Origin: JAKFDI01 sp044508835
GTDB taxonomy: Bacteria; Pseudomonadota; Gammaproteobacteria; Burkholderiales; Burkholderiaceae_C
Direction of reading: 5' to 3'
DNA: 64,000 nt
NCBI GenBank assembly: GCA_044508835.1
Contig: JBIQHD010000009.1
Span: forward strand, 62,001-126,000
The notes beneath the pieces are model-generated. The model worked only from the letters and a program-made list of their open reading frames with translations. It searched no databases and was not told where the DNA came from. Of the stretch, positions 33,165-41,477 are shown one piece after another; within the stretch, counting starts at the first letter, position 1, and each line of letters opens with the position of its first letter. Position numbers and translations under genes: made by a program.

Positions 33165-34256
33165 TCACTCGGCGGCGCGCGCGGGCACCCGCGGCGCCAG
33201 CGCGCACATCAGCTCGTAGCCCACGGTGCCGGCCGGCAGCGCCACTTCGTCGATCGGGAGCACGGCGCCGTCCGGGCCCCGGCCCCACAGCGTGACCTCG
33301 CTGCCGGGGCCGGCCTGCGGCACGGGGGTGAGGTCGACCGTCACCATGTCCATCGACACCCGCCCGACGAGCCGCGTGCGCACGCCGTCCACCAGCACCG
33401 GCGTGCCGGTGGGCGCGCTGCGCGGGTAGCCGTCGGCATAGCCGCAGGCCGCGATGCCGATGCGCATCGGCGCCTCGGCGGCAAAGGTGCTGCCGTAGCC
33501 GACGCACGCGCCGGCGGCCAGCGCCTGCACGCCGAGCAGGCGGCTGCGCAGCGTCATCGCCGGCTGCAGCGCCCAGCGTGCCGCGTCGTGCACGGGGAAG
33601 TCGGGCGAGGAGCCGTAGACCATGATGCCGGGACGCACCCAGTCGCTCGCGAGCTCGCGCGCGAAGCGCAGGGTCGCGGCGCTGTTGCACACGCTGCGCT
33701 CGCCGGGCAGCTCGCGCGTGGCGGCGTCGAAGACGGCGAGCTGGGCGGCGATGCCGGCCTCGCCGTCGGCATCGGCGAAGTGCGTCATGTGCGAGACGGA
33801 TTCCACCTGCGTCAGGCCCGACAGCCGCAGCCACGCCGAGCGGTAGGCCGCGGGCGTGAAGCCGAGGCGGTTCATGCCGCTGTTGAGCTTGAGGAACACG
33901 CCGTGCGGGCGCTGGGTCTTGTGCGCGGCCAGCCAGTCGATCTGCGCCTCGCAGTGCACCACGTGCCACAGGTCCAGGCGCGAGCACAGCTCCAGGTCGC
34001 GCGGCTCGAAGCAGCCTTCGAGCAGCAGGATCGGCCCGCGCCAGCCGAGCGCGCGCACGCGCTGCGCCTCGTCGAGGTCGAGCAGGGCGAAGCCGTCGGC
34101 GCCCTGCAGGCCGGCATAGGCGCGCTCGATGCCGTGGCCGTAGGCGTTGGCCTTGACCACCGCCCACACCTTGGCGTCGCCGGCGGCGGCGCGCGCGCGG
34201 GCAAGGTTGCGGGCCAGCGCCTCGGTGTGGATCAGCGCTTCGATGGGGCGGGGCAT
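33165..34256 (-). CDS. alr: alanine racemase
   Basis: A 363-residue fold-type III PLP enzyme making D-alanine for peptidoglycan. Lys35 in VVKANAYGHG forms the Schiff base and the catalytic Tyr is in CVGYGSTF. RPGIMVYGSSP, GRVSMDMVTVDLT and the C-terminal beta-domain are standard. The ATG follows a region that also holds the divergent lplT promoter. Whether it is the biosynthetic (Alr) or catabolic (DadX) paralogue cannot be decided here, since no dadA is adjacent. Confidence 0.94.
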   Translation of the reverse strand: MPRPIEALIHTEALARNLARARAAAGDAKVWAVVKANAYGHGIERAYAGLQGADGFALLDLDEAQRVRALGWRGPILLLEGCFEPRDLELCSRLDLWHVVHCEAQIDWLAAHKTQRPHGVFLKLNSGMNRLGFTPAAYRSAWLRLSGLTQVESVSHMTHFADADGEAGIAAQLAVFDAATRELPGERSVCNSAATLRFARELASDWVRPGIMVYGSSPDFPVHDAARWALQPAMTLRSRLLGVQALAAGACVGYGSTFAAEAPMRIGIAACGYADGYPRSAPTGTPVLVDGVRTRLVGRVSMDMVTVDLTPVPQAGPGSEVTLWGRGPDGAVLPIDEVALPAGTVGYELMCALAPRVPARAAE

Positions 34257-34375
34257 GGCGGGGTCGTGCGGGGGCGGAACGCGCGTGCGGCGAGCCTGCC
34301 GAATGCGCCACGGCATTCTGCCGCAGCACCCCTTTCGCCCTCTTCGGCACGGGCGGAACGCCGGAACCCGCGTGC

Positions 34376-34381
34376 TATAAC
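34376..34381 (+). promoter_or_regulatory. candidate -10 hexamer TATAAC for lplT
   Basis: TATAAC lies 65 bases before the lplT ATG in otherwise GC-rich DNA and is followed by a short GC hairpin. The -35 position shows no good TTGACA match. Confidence 0.35.
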
Positions 34382-34445
34382 CCGCGCCGCGGGGGAGGGA
34401 TGGACCCGAGGCCACATCGGGGAAAGACAGCGCGCCTGCCGACGA

Positions 34446-35726
34446 ATGAAAAAAGGTTTCTACACCATCATGTCGGCGCAGTTCTTCAGCTCGCTGGCTG
34501 ACAACGCGCTGCTGGTGGCCGCCATCGAATTGCTCACGACGTCCGACGCCCCGGCCTGGGCCGTGCCCGCGCTGTCGCCGATGTTCGCGCTCTTCTACGT
34601 GCTGCTCGCGCCCTTCGTGGGCGCCTTCGCCGACGCCGTGCCCAAGGGGCACGTGATGTTCGTCTCCAACCTCATCAAGGTGGGCGGCTGCCTGCTGATG
34701 CTGTTCGGCGGCCACCCGCTGCTGGCCTACGCCATCGTGGGCCTGGGCGCGGCGGCCTACTCGCCGGCCAAGTACGGCATCCTCACCGAGTTGCTGCCGA
34801 GCTCGCAACTGGTCAAGGCCAACGGCTGGATCGAGGGCCTGACCATCGCCTCCATCATCCTCGGCATCCTGCTGGGCGGGCTGCTGGTGGGGCCGGCCTC
34901 CGGCGCCATGCTGTGGGCCTTCGACCTGCCGCGCTTCCACACCGGCATCGCCACGCCGGCCGAGGCCGCCATCGCCTCGATGGTGCTGCTGTACGCCATC
35001 GCCGCGGTCATCAACCTGCGCATCCCGCGCACCGATGCGCCGCTGCAGCCGCTCACGCTCAACGCCGTGACGCTGGTGCGCGACTTCTCCAACTGCAACG
35101 CGCGGCTGTGGGGCGACAAGCTCGGCCAGATCTCGCTGGCGACCACCACGCTGTTCTGGGGCGTGTCGGGCAACCTGCGGGTGATCGTCTTCGCCTGGGC
35201 GGCGGTGGCCCTCGGCTACAGCACCACGCAGGCGTCCACGCTGGTGGGCGTGGTGGCCATCGGCACGGCGATGGGCGCGGTGGCGGCGTCCCTGCGCATG
35301 AAGCTCGACCGGGCCACCGCCGTCATCCCCCACGGCATCGCGATGGGCGTGCTCGTGATCTGCCTGAACTTCATCGACAGCGTGTGGGTGGCCGTGCCCT
35401 TTCTCGTCGTGCTGGGCGCCATCGGCGGCTACCTGGTGGTGCCGATGAACGCGCTGCTGCAGCACCGCGGCCACAACCTGATGGGCGCCGGCCGCTCGAT
35501 CGCGGTGCAGAACTTCAACGAGCAGGCCTGCATCCTCGGCCTGGGCGCGGCCTACACCGGCATGACCCGGCTCGGCTTCTCGGCCTTCACCGCCATCGCC
35601 GTCTTCGGGCTGCTGGTGGCCGGCACGATGTGGCTGATCCGCCGCTGGCACCGCAGCAACTGCGTGAACCACCGCGACGAGGTGGAACACCTGCTCGCCC
35701 TCGCACGCACGGACAAACACCACTGA
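34446..35726 (+). CDS. lplT: lysophospholipid transporter
   Basis: A 426-residue MFS protein with about 12 membrane helices. MKKGFYTIMSAQFFSSLADNALLVAAIELL is the LplT opening, and YSPAKYGILTELLPSSQLVKANGWIEG is the family's conserved loop. LplT flips lysophospholipids across the inner membrane for re-acylation by Aas, and no aas gene is fused or adjacent here. Divergent from alr. Confidence 0.93.
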   Translation: MKKGFYTIMSAQFFSSLADNALLVAAIELLTTSDAPAWAVPALSPMFALFYVLLAPFVGAFADAVPKGHVMFVSNLIKVGGCLLMLFGGHPLLAYAIVGLGAAAYSPAKYGILTELLPSSQLVKANGWIEGLTIASIILGILLGGLLVGPASGAMLWAFDLPRFHTGIATPAEAAIASMVLLYAIAAVINLRIPRTDAPLQPLTLNAVTLVRDFSNCNARLWGDKLGQISLATTTLFWGVSGNLRVIVFAWAAVALGYSTTQASTLVGVVAIGTAMGAVAASLRMKLDRATAVIPHGIAMGVLVICLNFIDSVWVAVPFLVVLGAIGGYLVVPMNALLQHRGHNLMGAGRSIAVQNFNEQACILGLGAAYTGMTRLGFSAFTAIAVFGLLVAGTMWLIRRWHRSNCVNHRDEVEHLLALARTDKHH

Positions 35727-35756
35727 GTGCGCGCCCGGCGCGGCGAGAATCGCGCC

Positions 35757-36674
35757 GTGCCTCGACCCCCCGCCCCTTCGCCGGCCGCGCTGCTGCCGGT
35801 CCTCGCCCTCCTCTTCAACGCCTTCGTCTGGGGCAGCTCGTGGTGGCCGTTCCGCGCGCTGCAGGCGCGCGGCGTGCATCCGCTGTGGGCCAACGTCATC
35901 GTCTTCACGGTGGCGGTGCTGGCGATCGGGCTGCTGCGCCCGCGCGCCTTCGGCGTGGTGGCGCGCGCGCCGGCGCTGTGGCTGCTGGCCCTGGCCGCCG
36001 GCGCCACCAACGCCGCCTTCAACTGGGGCATCGTCATCGGCGACGTGATGCGCGTGGTGCTGCTGTTCTACCTGATGCCGCTGTGGACGGTGCTGCTCGC
36101 GCGCTGGCTGCTGCACGAGCCGGTCACGCGCGCGGCCGCGCTGCGCGTGCTGCTGGGCGTCGCCGGCGCCGCCATCGTGCTGTGGCCGGACGGCGCGGCC
36201 ACGGGCTGGGCGGCGCTGCCCCTGCCGCGCTCGGGCGCCGACGTGCTGGCCCTCGTGGGCGGCATGACCTTCGCGCTCAACAACGTGCTGCTGCGCCGCG
36301 AGGCCGCGCAGCCGGAGGAGGCGCGCGCGATGGCGATGTTCGTCGGCGGCGCGCTGGTGGCCGGCGTGCTGGCCGCCGCGCTGGCGGCCGGCTCGCGCGT
36401 CGCCTGGCCGCCGCCGGCGGCCGCGGGCTGGGTGCTGATCGTGCTCGCCCTCGCGGCCGCCTTCCTGTTCAGCAACATGGCGCTGCAGTTCGGCGCCGCG
36501 CGGCTGCCGGCCAACGTCACCTCGGTGGTGCTGCTGAGCGAGGTGCTGTTCGCCTCGGCCACCTCGGTGCTGTGGGGCGGCGGGCGGCTGACGGCGGCGC
36601 TGCTCGCCGGCGGCGGGCTGATCGTGGCGGCGGCGCTGCTGTCGGCGCGCGCACGCACGCCTGCGCCGGCGTAG
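35757..36674 (+). CDS. EamA/DMT-family transporter
   Basis: A 305-residue protein with ten predicted membrane helices in two EamA repeats (about residues 12-140 and 165-300). NAAFNWGIVIGDVMRVVLLFYLMPLWTVLLA is the typical end of the first repeat, and TSVVLLSEVLFAS the matching stretch of the second. The substrate is unknown; drug/metabolite export is the usual role. A GTG start 30 bases after the previous stop was chosen because the upstream in-frame codons are Arg-rich and unlike a transporter N-terminus. Confidence 0.88.
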   Translation: MPRPPAPSPAALLPVLALLFNAFVWGSSWWPFRALQARGVHPLWANVIVFTVAVLAIGLLRPRAFGVVARAPALWLLALAAGATNAAFNWGIVIGDVMRVVLLFYLMPLWTVLLARWLLHEPVTRAAALRVLLGVAGAAIVLWPDGAATGWAALPLPRSGADVLALVGGMTFALNNVLLRREAAQPEEARAMAMFVGGALVAGVLAAALAAGSRVAWPPPAAAGWVLIVLALAAAFLFSNMALQFGAARLPANVTSVVLLSEVLFASATSVLWGGGRLTAALLAGGGLIVAAALLSARARTPAPA

Positions 36675-36707
36675 CCCTACGATGGCCCCACTTGCGGAGG
36701 CATCGCC

Positions 36708-37208
36708 ATGACCCAGACCGTGTACGACTTCGAGGCCGTCTCCATCGACGACCGGCCCGTCGCCCTGTCGGCGCACCGCGGCCAAGTGCTGCTGATCGTC
36801 AACACGGCCAGCGCCTGCGGCTTCACGCCGCAGTTCGCCGGGCTGGAGGCGCTGTGGCAGGCCTACCGCGGGCGCGGCCTCGCCGTCGTCGGCTTCCCGA
36901 GCAACGAGTTCGGCCGGCAGGACCCGGGCAGCAACGAGGAGATCGCGTCGTTCTGCCAGCGCAACTACGGCGTGAGCTTCCCGATGATGGCCAAGGTCGA
37001 GGTCAACGGCAACGGCGCGCACCCGCTGTGGCGGTGGCTGGAGGCCGAGGCGCCGGGGATCTTCGGCAGCCGCGCCATCAAGTGGAACTTCACCAAGTTC
37101 CTCGTCGGCCGCGACGGCCGGGTGCGCCGCCGCTACGCGCCCAGCGACACGCCGCAGTCGCTCAAGGCCGACATCGAGGCCGCGCTCGCCGAAGAGGCCG
37201 CCGGATAA
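36708..37208 (+). CDS. glutathione peroxidase family thiol peroxidase
   Basis: A 166-residue protein. The peroxidatic Cys37 is in VNTASACGFTPQ, FPSNEFGRQDPGSNEEI holds the active-site Gln, and IKWNFTKFLV the Trp/Asn pair. It reduces peroxides, and bacterial Cys-type members often use thioredoxin rather than glutathione. GGAGG lies about ten bases before the ATG. It sits between a transporter and an aminotransferase gene without obvious functional link. Confidence 0.93.
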   Translation: MTQTVYDFEAVSIDDRPVALSAHRGQVLLIVNTASACGFTPQFAGLEALWQAYRGRGLAVVGFPSNEFGRQDPGSNEEIASFCQRNYGVSFPMMAKVEVNGNGAHPLWRWLEAEAPGIFGSRAIKWNFTKFLVGRDGRVRRRYAPSDTPQSLKADIEAALAEEAAG

Positions 37209-37233
37209 TCGCGGCTTCCCCGCAGGAGCCTCC

Positions 37234-38430
37234 ATGTTCGAACACGTCGACGCCTACCCGGGCGACCCCATCCTCACCCTCAACGAAGCCTTCGGCCACG
37301 ACCCGCGGCCGCACAAGATCAACCTGTCGATCGGCATCTACTTCGACGACGACGGCCGCCTGCCGGTGATGCGCGCCGTGCGCGAGGCCGAGGCCGCGAT
37401 GCTGCAGGCGATCGGCCCGCGCCCCTACCTGCCGATGGAAGGCGCGCCCGACTACCGCCAGGCGGTGCAGCACCTGCTGTTCGGCGCGCAGCACGAGGCG
37501 GTGCGCAGCGGGCGCATCGCCACCATCCAGACGCTGGGCGGCTCGGGCGGGCTGAAGGTCGGCGGCGACTTCCTGAAGCGCTACTTCCCCGGCAGCAGCG
37601 TGTGGGTGAGCGACCCGACCTGGGACAACCACCGCGCGATGTTCGAGGGCGCCGGCTTCGCGGTGCACACCTACCCGTACTACGACGCCGCGAGCGGCGG
37701 CCTGCGCTTCGCCGAGATGCTGGACGCCCTGCGCGCCCTGCCCGAGCAGAGCATCGTGCTGCTGCACGCCTGCTGCCACAACCCGACGGGCGTGGACCTG
37801 AGCGCGGCGCAATGGCGCGAGCTGATCCCGGTCATCCAGGCGCGCCGGCTCATTCCCTACCTCGACATCGCCTACCAGGGCTTCGGCGACGGCATCGACG
37901 AGGACGCCTTCGCCGTGCGCGCGCTCGCCGACGCGGGCGTGAGCTTCTTCTGCGCCAGCTCCTTCTCCAAGAGCTTCTCGCTCTACGGCGAGCGCTGCGG
38001 CGCTTTGAGCGTGGTGTGCCCCGACGCGGCGCAGGCCGAGCTGGTGCTCGGCCAGATGCGCGCCACCATCCGCCGCAACTACAGCAGCCCGCCGACGCAC
38101 GGCGGCCGGATCGTCGCGCGCGTGCTCGGCACGCCGGCGCTGCGGGCGCAGTGGGCGGGCGAGCTCGACGCCATGCGCGCGCGCATCCACGCCATGCGCC
38201 AGACGCTGCACGCCGTGCTCTCGGCCCGGCTGCCGGGGCGCGACTTCGGCTACTTCGTCAAGCAGCGCGGCATGTTCAGCTACACCGGCCTGTCCGCCGA
38301 GCAGGTGGACCGCCTGCGCGAGGAGCACGCGGTGTACCTCGTGCGCTCGGGGCGCATGTGCGTGGCGGGGCTCAACTCGTCCAACGTCGAGGCCACGGCC
38401 ATCGCCCTGGCGGCCGTGCTGGGTCAATAG
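37234..38430 (+). CDS. tyrB: aromatic amino acid aminotransferase
   Basis: A 398-residue class I PLP aminotransferase. NLSIGIYFDDDGRLPVM, HACCHNPTGVDLS, YLDIAYQGFGDG and SSFSKSFSLYGERCGAL (PLP lysine in SFSKSFS) are all typical of the TyrB/AspC group. It makes phenylalanine and tyrosine and can also make aspartate. The stop codon overlaps the convergent gspB stop by seven bases. AspC versus TyrB specificity cannot be fixed by sequence alone. Confidence 0.92.
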   Translation: MFEHVDAYPGDPILTLNEAFGHDPRPHKINLSIGIYFDDDGRLPVMRAVREAEAAMLQAIGPRPYLPMEGAPDYRQAVQHLLFGAQHEAVRSGRIATIQTLGGSGGLKVGGDFLKRYFPGSSVWVSDPTWDNHRAMFEGAGFAVHTYPYYDAASGGLRFAEMLDALRALPEQSIVLLHACCHNPTGVDLSAAQWRELIPVIQARRLIPYLDIAYQGFGDGIDEDAFAVRALADAGVSFFCASSFSKSFSLYGERCGALSVVCPDAAQAELVLGQMRATIRRNYSSPPTHGGRIVARVLGTPALRAQWAGELDAMRARIHAMRQTLHAVLSARLPGRDFGYFVKQRGMFSYTGLSAEQVDRLREEHAVYLVRSGRMCVAGLNSSNVEATAIALAAVLGQ

Positions 38431-39065
38431 TCGATGCGGTAGCGGTACGCCTTGAAGCGGAGCACCGCCGAGCGCAGCTGGATCTGCTCCAGCGTCAGGT
38501 CCTTCGCCACCTCGGCGTTCTCGCGGAACAGCTGGCCGTCGAGGATGAGGTAGCGGCTCGCCGGGTCCTTCGAGTAGACCGAGCCGCCCACCTTCAGCGG
38601 CGGCAGCTGGCTGCGGATGTGCGGCGGCAGGTCGGCCTGCTTCACGACGGGCGCCTCGAGCGCCGGCGCGGCGGCCGCCTTCGGCGGCTCGGCCTCGCGC
38701 TTGGCCGGCCGGCGTGCGGGCGAAGGCGGCGGGGCCGCGTCGCGCACGGGCGCTTCGGCGGCGGGCGCCGGGACGGGCGCGGGAACGGGGGCAGGGACAG
38801 GGGCGGGCGCCGGCTCGATGGCCTGCGGCACCGGCGGCGCGGCGGCCACGGCCACGCGCGCCGGCGCGGTGTGCAGCAGCTGCCACGCGAGCACGCCGAC
38901 GAGCACCAGCAGGCCGGCGAGCGCCACCCAGGCCAGCGGCAGGCGGCGCGGCGCGTGGCCGGGGACGCCGGCCGCGGCCGGCACGGGCTGCGCATGCACG
39001 CCGGGCACCGCGCCGCGCGAGCGCTCCGCATCGGCGCGCCGCAGCGCATCGAGGATGTAGGACAT
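38424..39065 (-). CDS. gspB: general secretion pathway protein GspB
   Basis: A 213-residue, single-pass inner-membrane protein. MSYILDALRRADAERSRG is the GspB start, the membrane helix spans about residues 44-65, and a Pro/Ala/Val repeat linker (PAPVPAPVPAPVPAPAA) leads to the periplasmic domain DLPPHIRSQLPPLKVGGSVYSKDP. With GspA it helps assemble the type II secretin through peptidoglycan. It starts two bases after the gspA stop. The rest of the type II secretion genes are not in the window. Confidence 0.93.
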   Translation of the reverse strand: MSYILDALRRADAERSRGAVPGVHAQPVPAAAGVPGHAPRRLPLAWVALAGLLVLVGVLAWQLLHTAPARVAVAAAPPVPQAIEPAPAPVPAPVPAPVPAPAAEAPVRDAAPPPSPARRPAKREAEPPKAAAAPALEAPVVKQADLPPHIRSQLPPLKVGGSVYSKDPASRYLILDGQLFRENAEVAKDLTLEQIQLRSAVLRFKAYRYRIDY

Positions 39066-39067
39066 GG

Positions 39068-40684
39068 CTATCTCGCCCGCAGCAGGCGCGGCTCGTCGAT
39101 GCCGCTGGCCCGGTTGAGCTGCATGAAGGTGGTGGGACCGGCGAGCCCGTCGGGCTTCAGCCCGTGGGCGACCTGGAAGGCGTAGACGCGGGACTTCAGC
39201 GCCTCGTCCACGCGGTGCGGCCCCGGCGCGGGCGCGCGGCCGTCGAGCGCGGCCAGCCGCTCGGCGAGCCAGTCGACGGCCGGCCCCGACTGGCCGTCGA
39301 GCAGCGTCTTCACGTAGCCCGGCGGGGCGCGCCAGAAGGTGGCGAAGTCGCCGCGCCAGGCCTTGGCGAGCACGGTCAGCGGCACGGTGCTCGCCGTCTC
39401 GCCGATGCGCAGGGTCGCCGCGTCCTCGCCCAGGCCGACGAGCAGCGCATAGGCCGGCGCCTCCCGGCCCGCGCCGCCGTGCAGCGTCAGCAGGCCGGGC
39501 CGGTCGAGCGTGCGCAGCAGCGCCAGGCTGCTGCCGGCGCTGCGAAAGCACTGCAGCTGCCGGCGCTGCGCCGCCTCGCAGGCGTCGCCGCCGTCGAGCG
39601 CGAGCTGCCAGGCGCCGGCCAGCGCGCGCCATGCGGCGTCTTCGTCGGCGATGAGCGCGTCGAAGCCGCTCGCGGGATCGAAGGCCGCGGGCGCCGCCGC
39701 GAGCTTGGCCGCTTCCGGCGCCGACGCACCGGCGGCCGCGGGCGCCTCCTGCGCGGGGCGCCGCCACGGCCCGCTGCCGAGCGTCGCCGCGCCGGCCAGC
39801 ACGGCGGCCCCGGCCGCGCCCGCCAGCGCCCAGCGCCGCACGCGACGAAGCGGCGGGCGGCGCGGGCCGTCGAACACCTCGCGCGCGGCCTGGGCGACGA
39901 TCTTGTCGTCCACCGCCGTGCGGCCCGAGGCGTAGGCGCCCAGCAGCGCACGGTCGCACAGCAGGTTGATGCGCCGCGGCACGCCGCCGGCCAGCGCATG
40001 CACGCGGCGCAGCGCACGCCGGTCGAAGGGCAGCGGCCCGGCGAGCCCCGCCACCTCCAGCCGGTGGCGCACGTACTGCGCCGTCTCGGCCTCGGACAGC
40101 GCCTCCAGGTGGCAGCGTGCGATCACCCGCTGCGCGAGCTGCTCCAGCCCCGGGCGCGCCAGCATCTCGCGCAGCTCGGGCTGGCCGATGAGCACGATCT
40201 GCAGCAGCTTGCGCTCGTGGGTCTCGAGGTTGGTGAGCAGGCGCAGCTGCTCCAGCACCTCGGCCGAGAGGCTCTGCGCCTCGTCGATGATGAGCACGCT
40301 GTTCTGGCCGACCGCATGCGTCTTCAGCAGGAAGGCGTTGAGCGCGTCGATGTAGGCCTTGGCCGTGGCCTCGCCCGGGCCGGCGGCCGGCGGCGGGATG
40401 CCGAACTCGTCGCACACCGTCTGCAGCAGCTCGGTGACGGTGAGCTGCGGGTTGAAGATGTAGGCGACGTTGCAGCGCTTGGGGATCTGCTCCAGGAAGC
40501 AGCGGCACACCGTGGTCTTGCCCGCGCCGATGGCGCCGGTCAGCAGCACGAAGCCGCCGCCGGCGCGCACGCCGTACAGCAGGTGCGCGAGCGCCTCCCG
40601 GTGGCGCTCGCTCATGAAGAGGTAGCGCGGGTCGGGCGCGATGGAGAAAGGCTCGCGCGCGAGGCCGAAGAAGCGCAGGTACAT
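39068..40684 (-). CDS. gspA: general secretion pathway protein GspA/ExeA
   Basis: A 538-residue protein. An AAA ATPase fills the first 270 residues (Walker A GAIGAGKTT at 50-58, Walker B LIIDEAQ near 131), a membrane helix lies at about 286-302, and the periplasmic part ends in a peptidoglycan-binding domain (VYAFQVAHGLKPDGLAGPTT). It couples ATP hydrolysis to peptidoglycan remodelling for secretin assembly. The start MYLRFFGLAREPFSIAPDP is the family consensus. Confidence 0.95.
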   Translation of the reverse strand: MYLRFFGLAREPFSIAPDPRYLFMSERHREALAHLLYGVRAGGGFVLLTGAIGAGKTTVCRCFLEQIPKRCNVAYIFNPQLTVTELLQTVCDEFGIPPPAAGPGEATAKAYIDALNAFLLKTHAVGQNSVLIIDEAQSLSAEVLEQLRLLTNLETHERKLLQIVLIGQPELREMLARPGLEQLAQRVIARCHLEALSEAETAQYVRHRLEVAGLAGPLPFDRRALRRVHALAGGVPRRINLLCDRALLGAYASGRTAVDDKIVAQAAREVFDGPRRPPLRRVRRWALAGAAGAAVLAGAATLGSGPWRRPAQEAPAAAGASAPEAAKLAAAPAAFDPASGFDALIADEDAAWRALAGAWQLALDGGDACEAAQRRQLQCFRSAGSSLALLRTLDRPGLLTLHGGAGREAPAYALLVGLGEDAATLRIGETASTVPLTVLAKAWRGDFATFWRAPPGYVKTLLDGQSGPAVDWLAERLAALDGRAPAPGPHRVDEALKSRVYAFQVAHGLKPDGLAGPTTFMQLNRASGIDEPRLLRAR

Positions 40685-40714
40685 CGGCGCGAGCTTAGCG
40701 GCGCGGCGAGGCCG

Positions 40715-41455
40715 TCAGATGCACCGCCCGCCGTCGATCTCCATCGCCACGCCGGTGATCATCGAGGCTTCGTCGCTGCACAGGAAGCAGGCGGCGTTGC
40801 CGATGTCCTCGGGCGTGGACAGCCGCCCGAGCGGGATGGTGGCGAGGAAGCGCGCGCGGTTCTCCGGCGTGTCGCCGCCCATGAAGGTGGCCAGCAGCGG
40901 CGTCTCGCCGGCCACGGGGTTGAGCGCAACCACGCGGATGCCGAAGGGCGCGAGCTCCACCGCCATCGCGCGCGTGGCGGTGATGACCCAGCCCTTGCTG
41001 GCGTTGTACCAGGCGAGTTTCGGCCGCGGGCTGACGCCGGCGGTGCTGGCGACGTTGAGGATGACGCCGCCCTTGCGCGCCTTGAAGCGCGGCACCACCT
41101 CGCGCGCGGCGAGGTAGATGGCCTTCATGTTGACGCCGGCGATGCGGTCGAAGTCGTCCTCGGGCAGCCCTTCCAGCGGCTGCGGCAGGTGCGCCACGCC
41201 GGCGTTGTTGACGAGGACGTGCAGGCCGCCGAAGGCGCGCTCGGCCTCGTCGAGCATGGCCTTGGCGTCGGCGGCGCGGCTCACGTCGGCCACCACGTGG
41301 CGCGCGCCGGTGGCCTCGGCCACGCGCTTCGCGTTGGCCTCGTCGCGGTCGGCGATCAGCACCTTCGCGCCCTCGGCGACGAACTTCCTCACGATGCCCT
41401 CGCCGAAGCCCGAGCCGCCGCCGGTGACCACGGCCACCTTGTCCTTCAGTCGCAT
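40715..41455 (-). CDS. short-chain dehydrogenase/reductase
   Basis: A 246-residue classical SDR. TGGGSGFGEGI (11-21) binds NAD(P), LVNNAG follows the cofactor fold, and the catalytic Ser, Tyr and Lys are in VASTAGVSPRPKLAWYNASKG. The acidic residue in LIADRDEAN suggests NAD preference. It lies just after the aldehyde dehydrogenase gene on the same strand and may oxidise an alcohol feeding that enzyme. GGAG is about eight bases before the ATG. The substrate is unknown. Confidence 0.88.
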   Translation of the reverse strand: MRLKDKVAVVTGGGSGFGEGIVRKFVAEGAKVLIADRDEANAKRVAEATGARHVVADVSRAADAKAMLDEAERAFGGLHVLVNNAGVAHLPQPLEGLPEDDFDRIAGVNMKAIYLAAREVVPRFKARKGGVILNVASTAGVSPRPKLAWYNASKGWVITATRAMAVELAPFGIRVVALNPVAGETPLLATFMGGDTPENRARFLATIPLGRLSTPEDIGNAACFLCSDEASMITGVAMEIDGGRCI

Positions 41456-41477
41456 GTCCGTCTCCTGTCGTGTTCGA

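Noticed and set aside
33165..37235. A 1356-codon minus-strand frame spanning alr through lplT, eamA and gpx
   Set aside because: Only its last 363 codons are the alr gene; the rest is antisense to four recognised plus-strand genes.
38740..38830. Tandem DNA repeat of its own in the gspB linker
   Set aside because: It encodes the Pro/Ala/Val linker usual for GspB and TonB-like proteins and needs no separate explanation.
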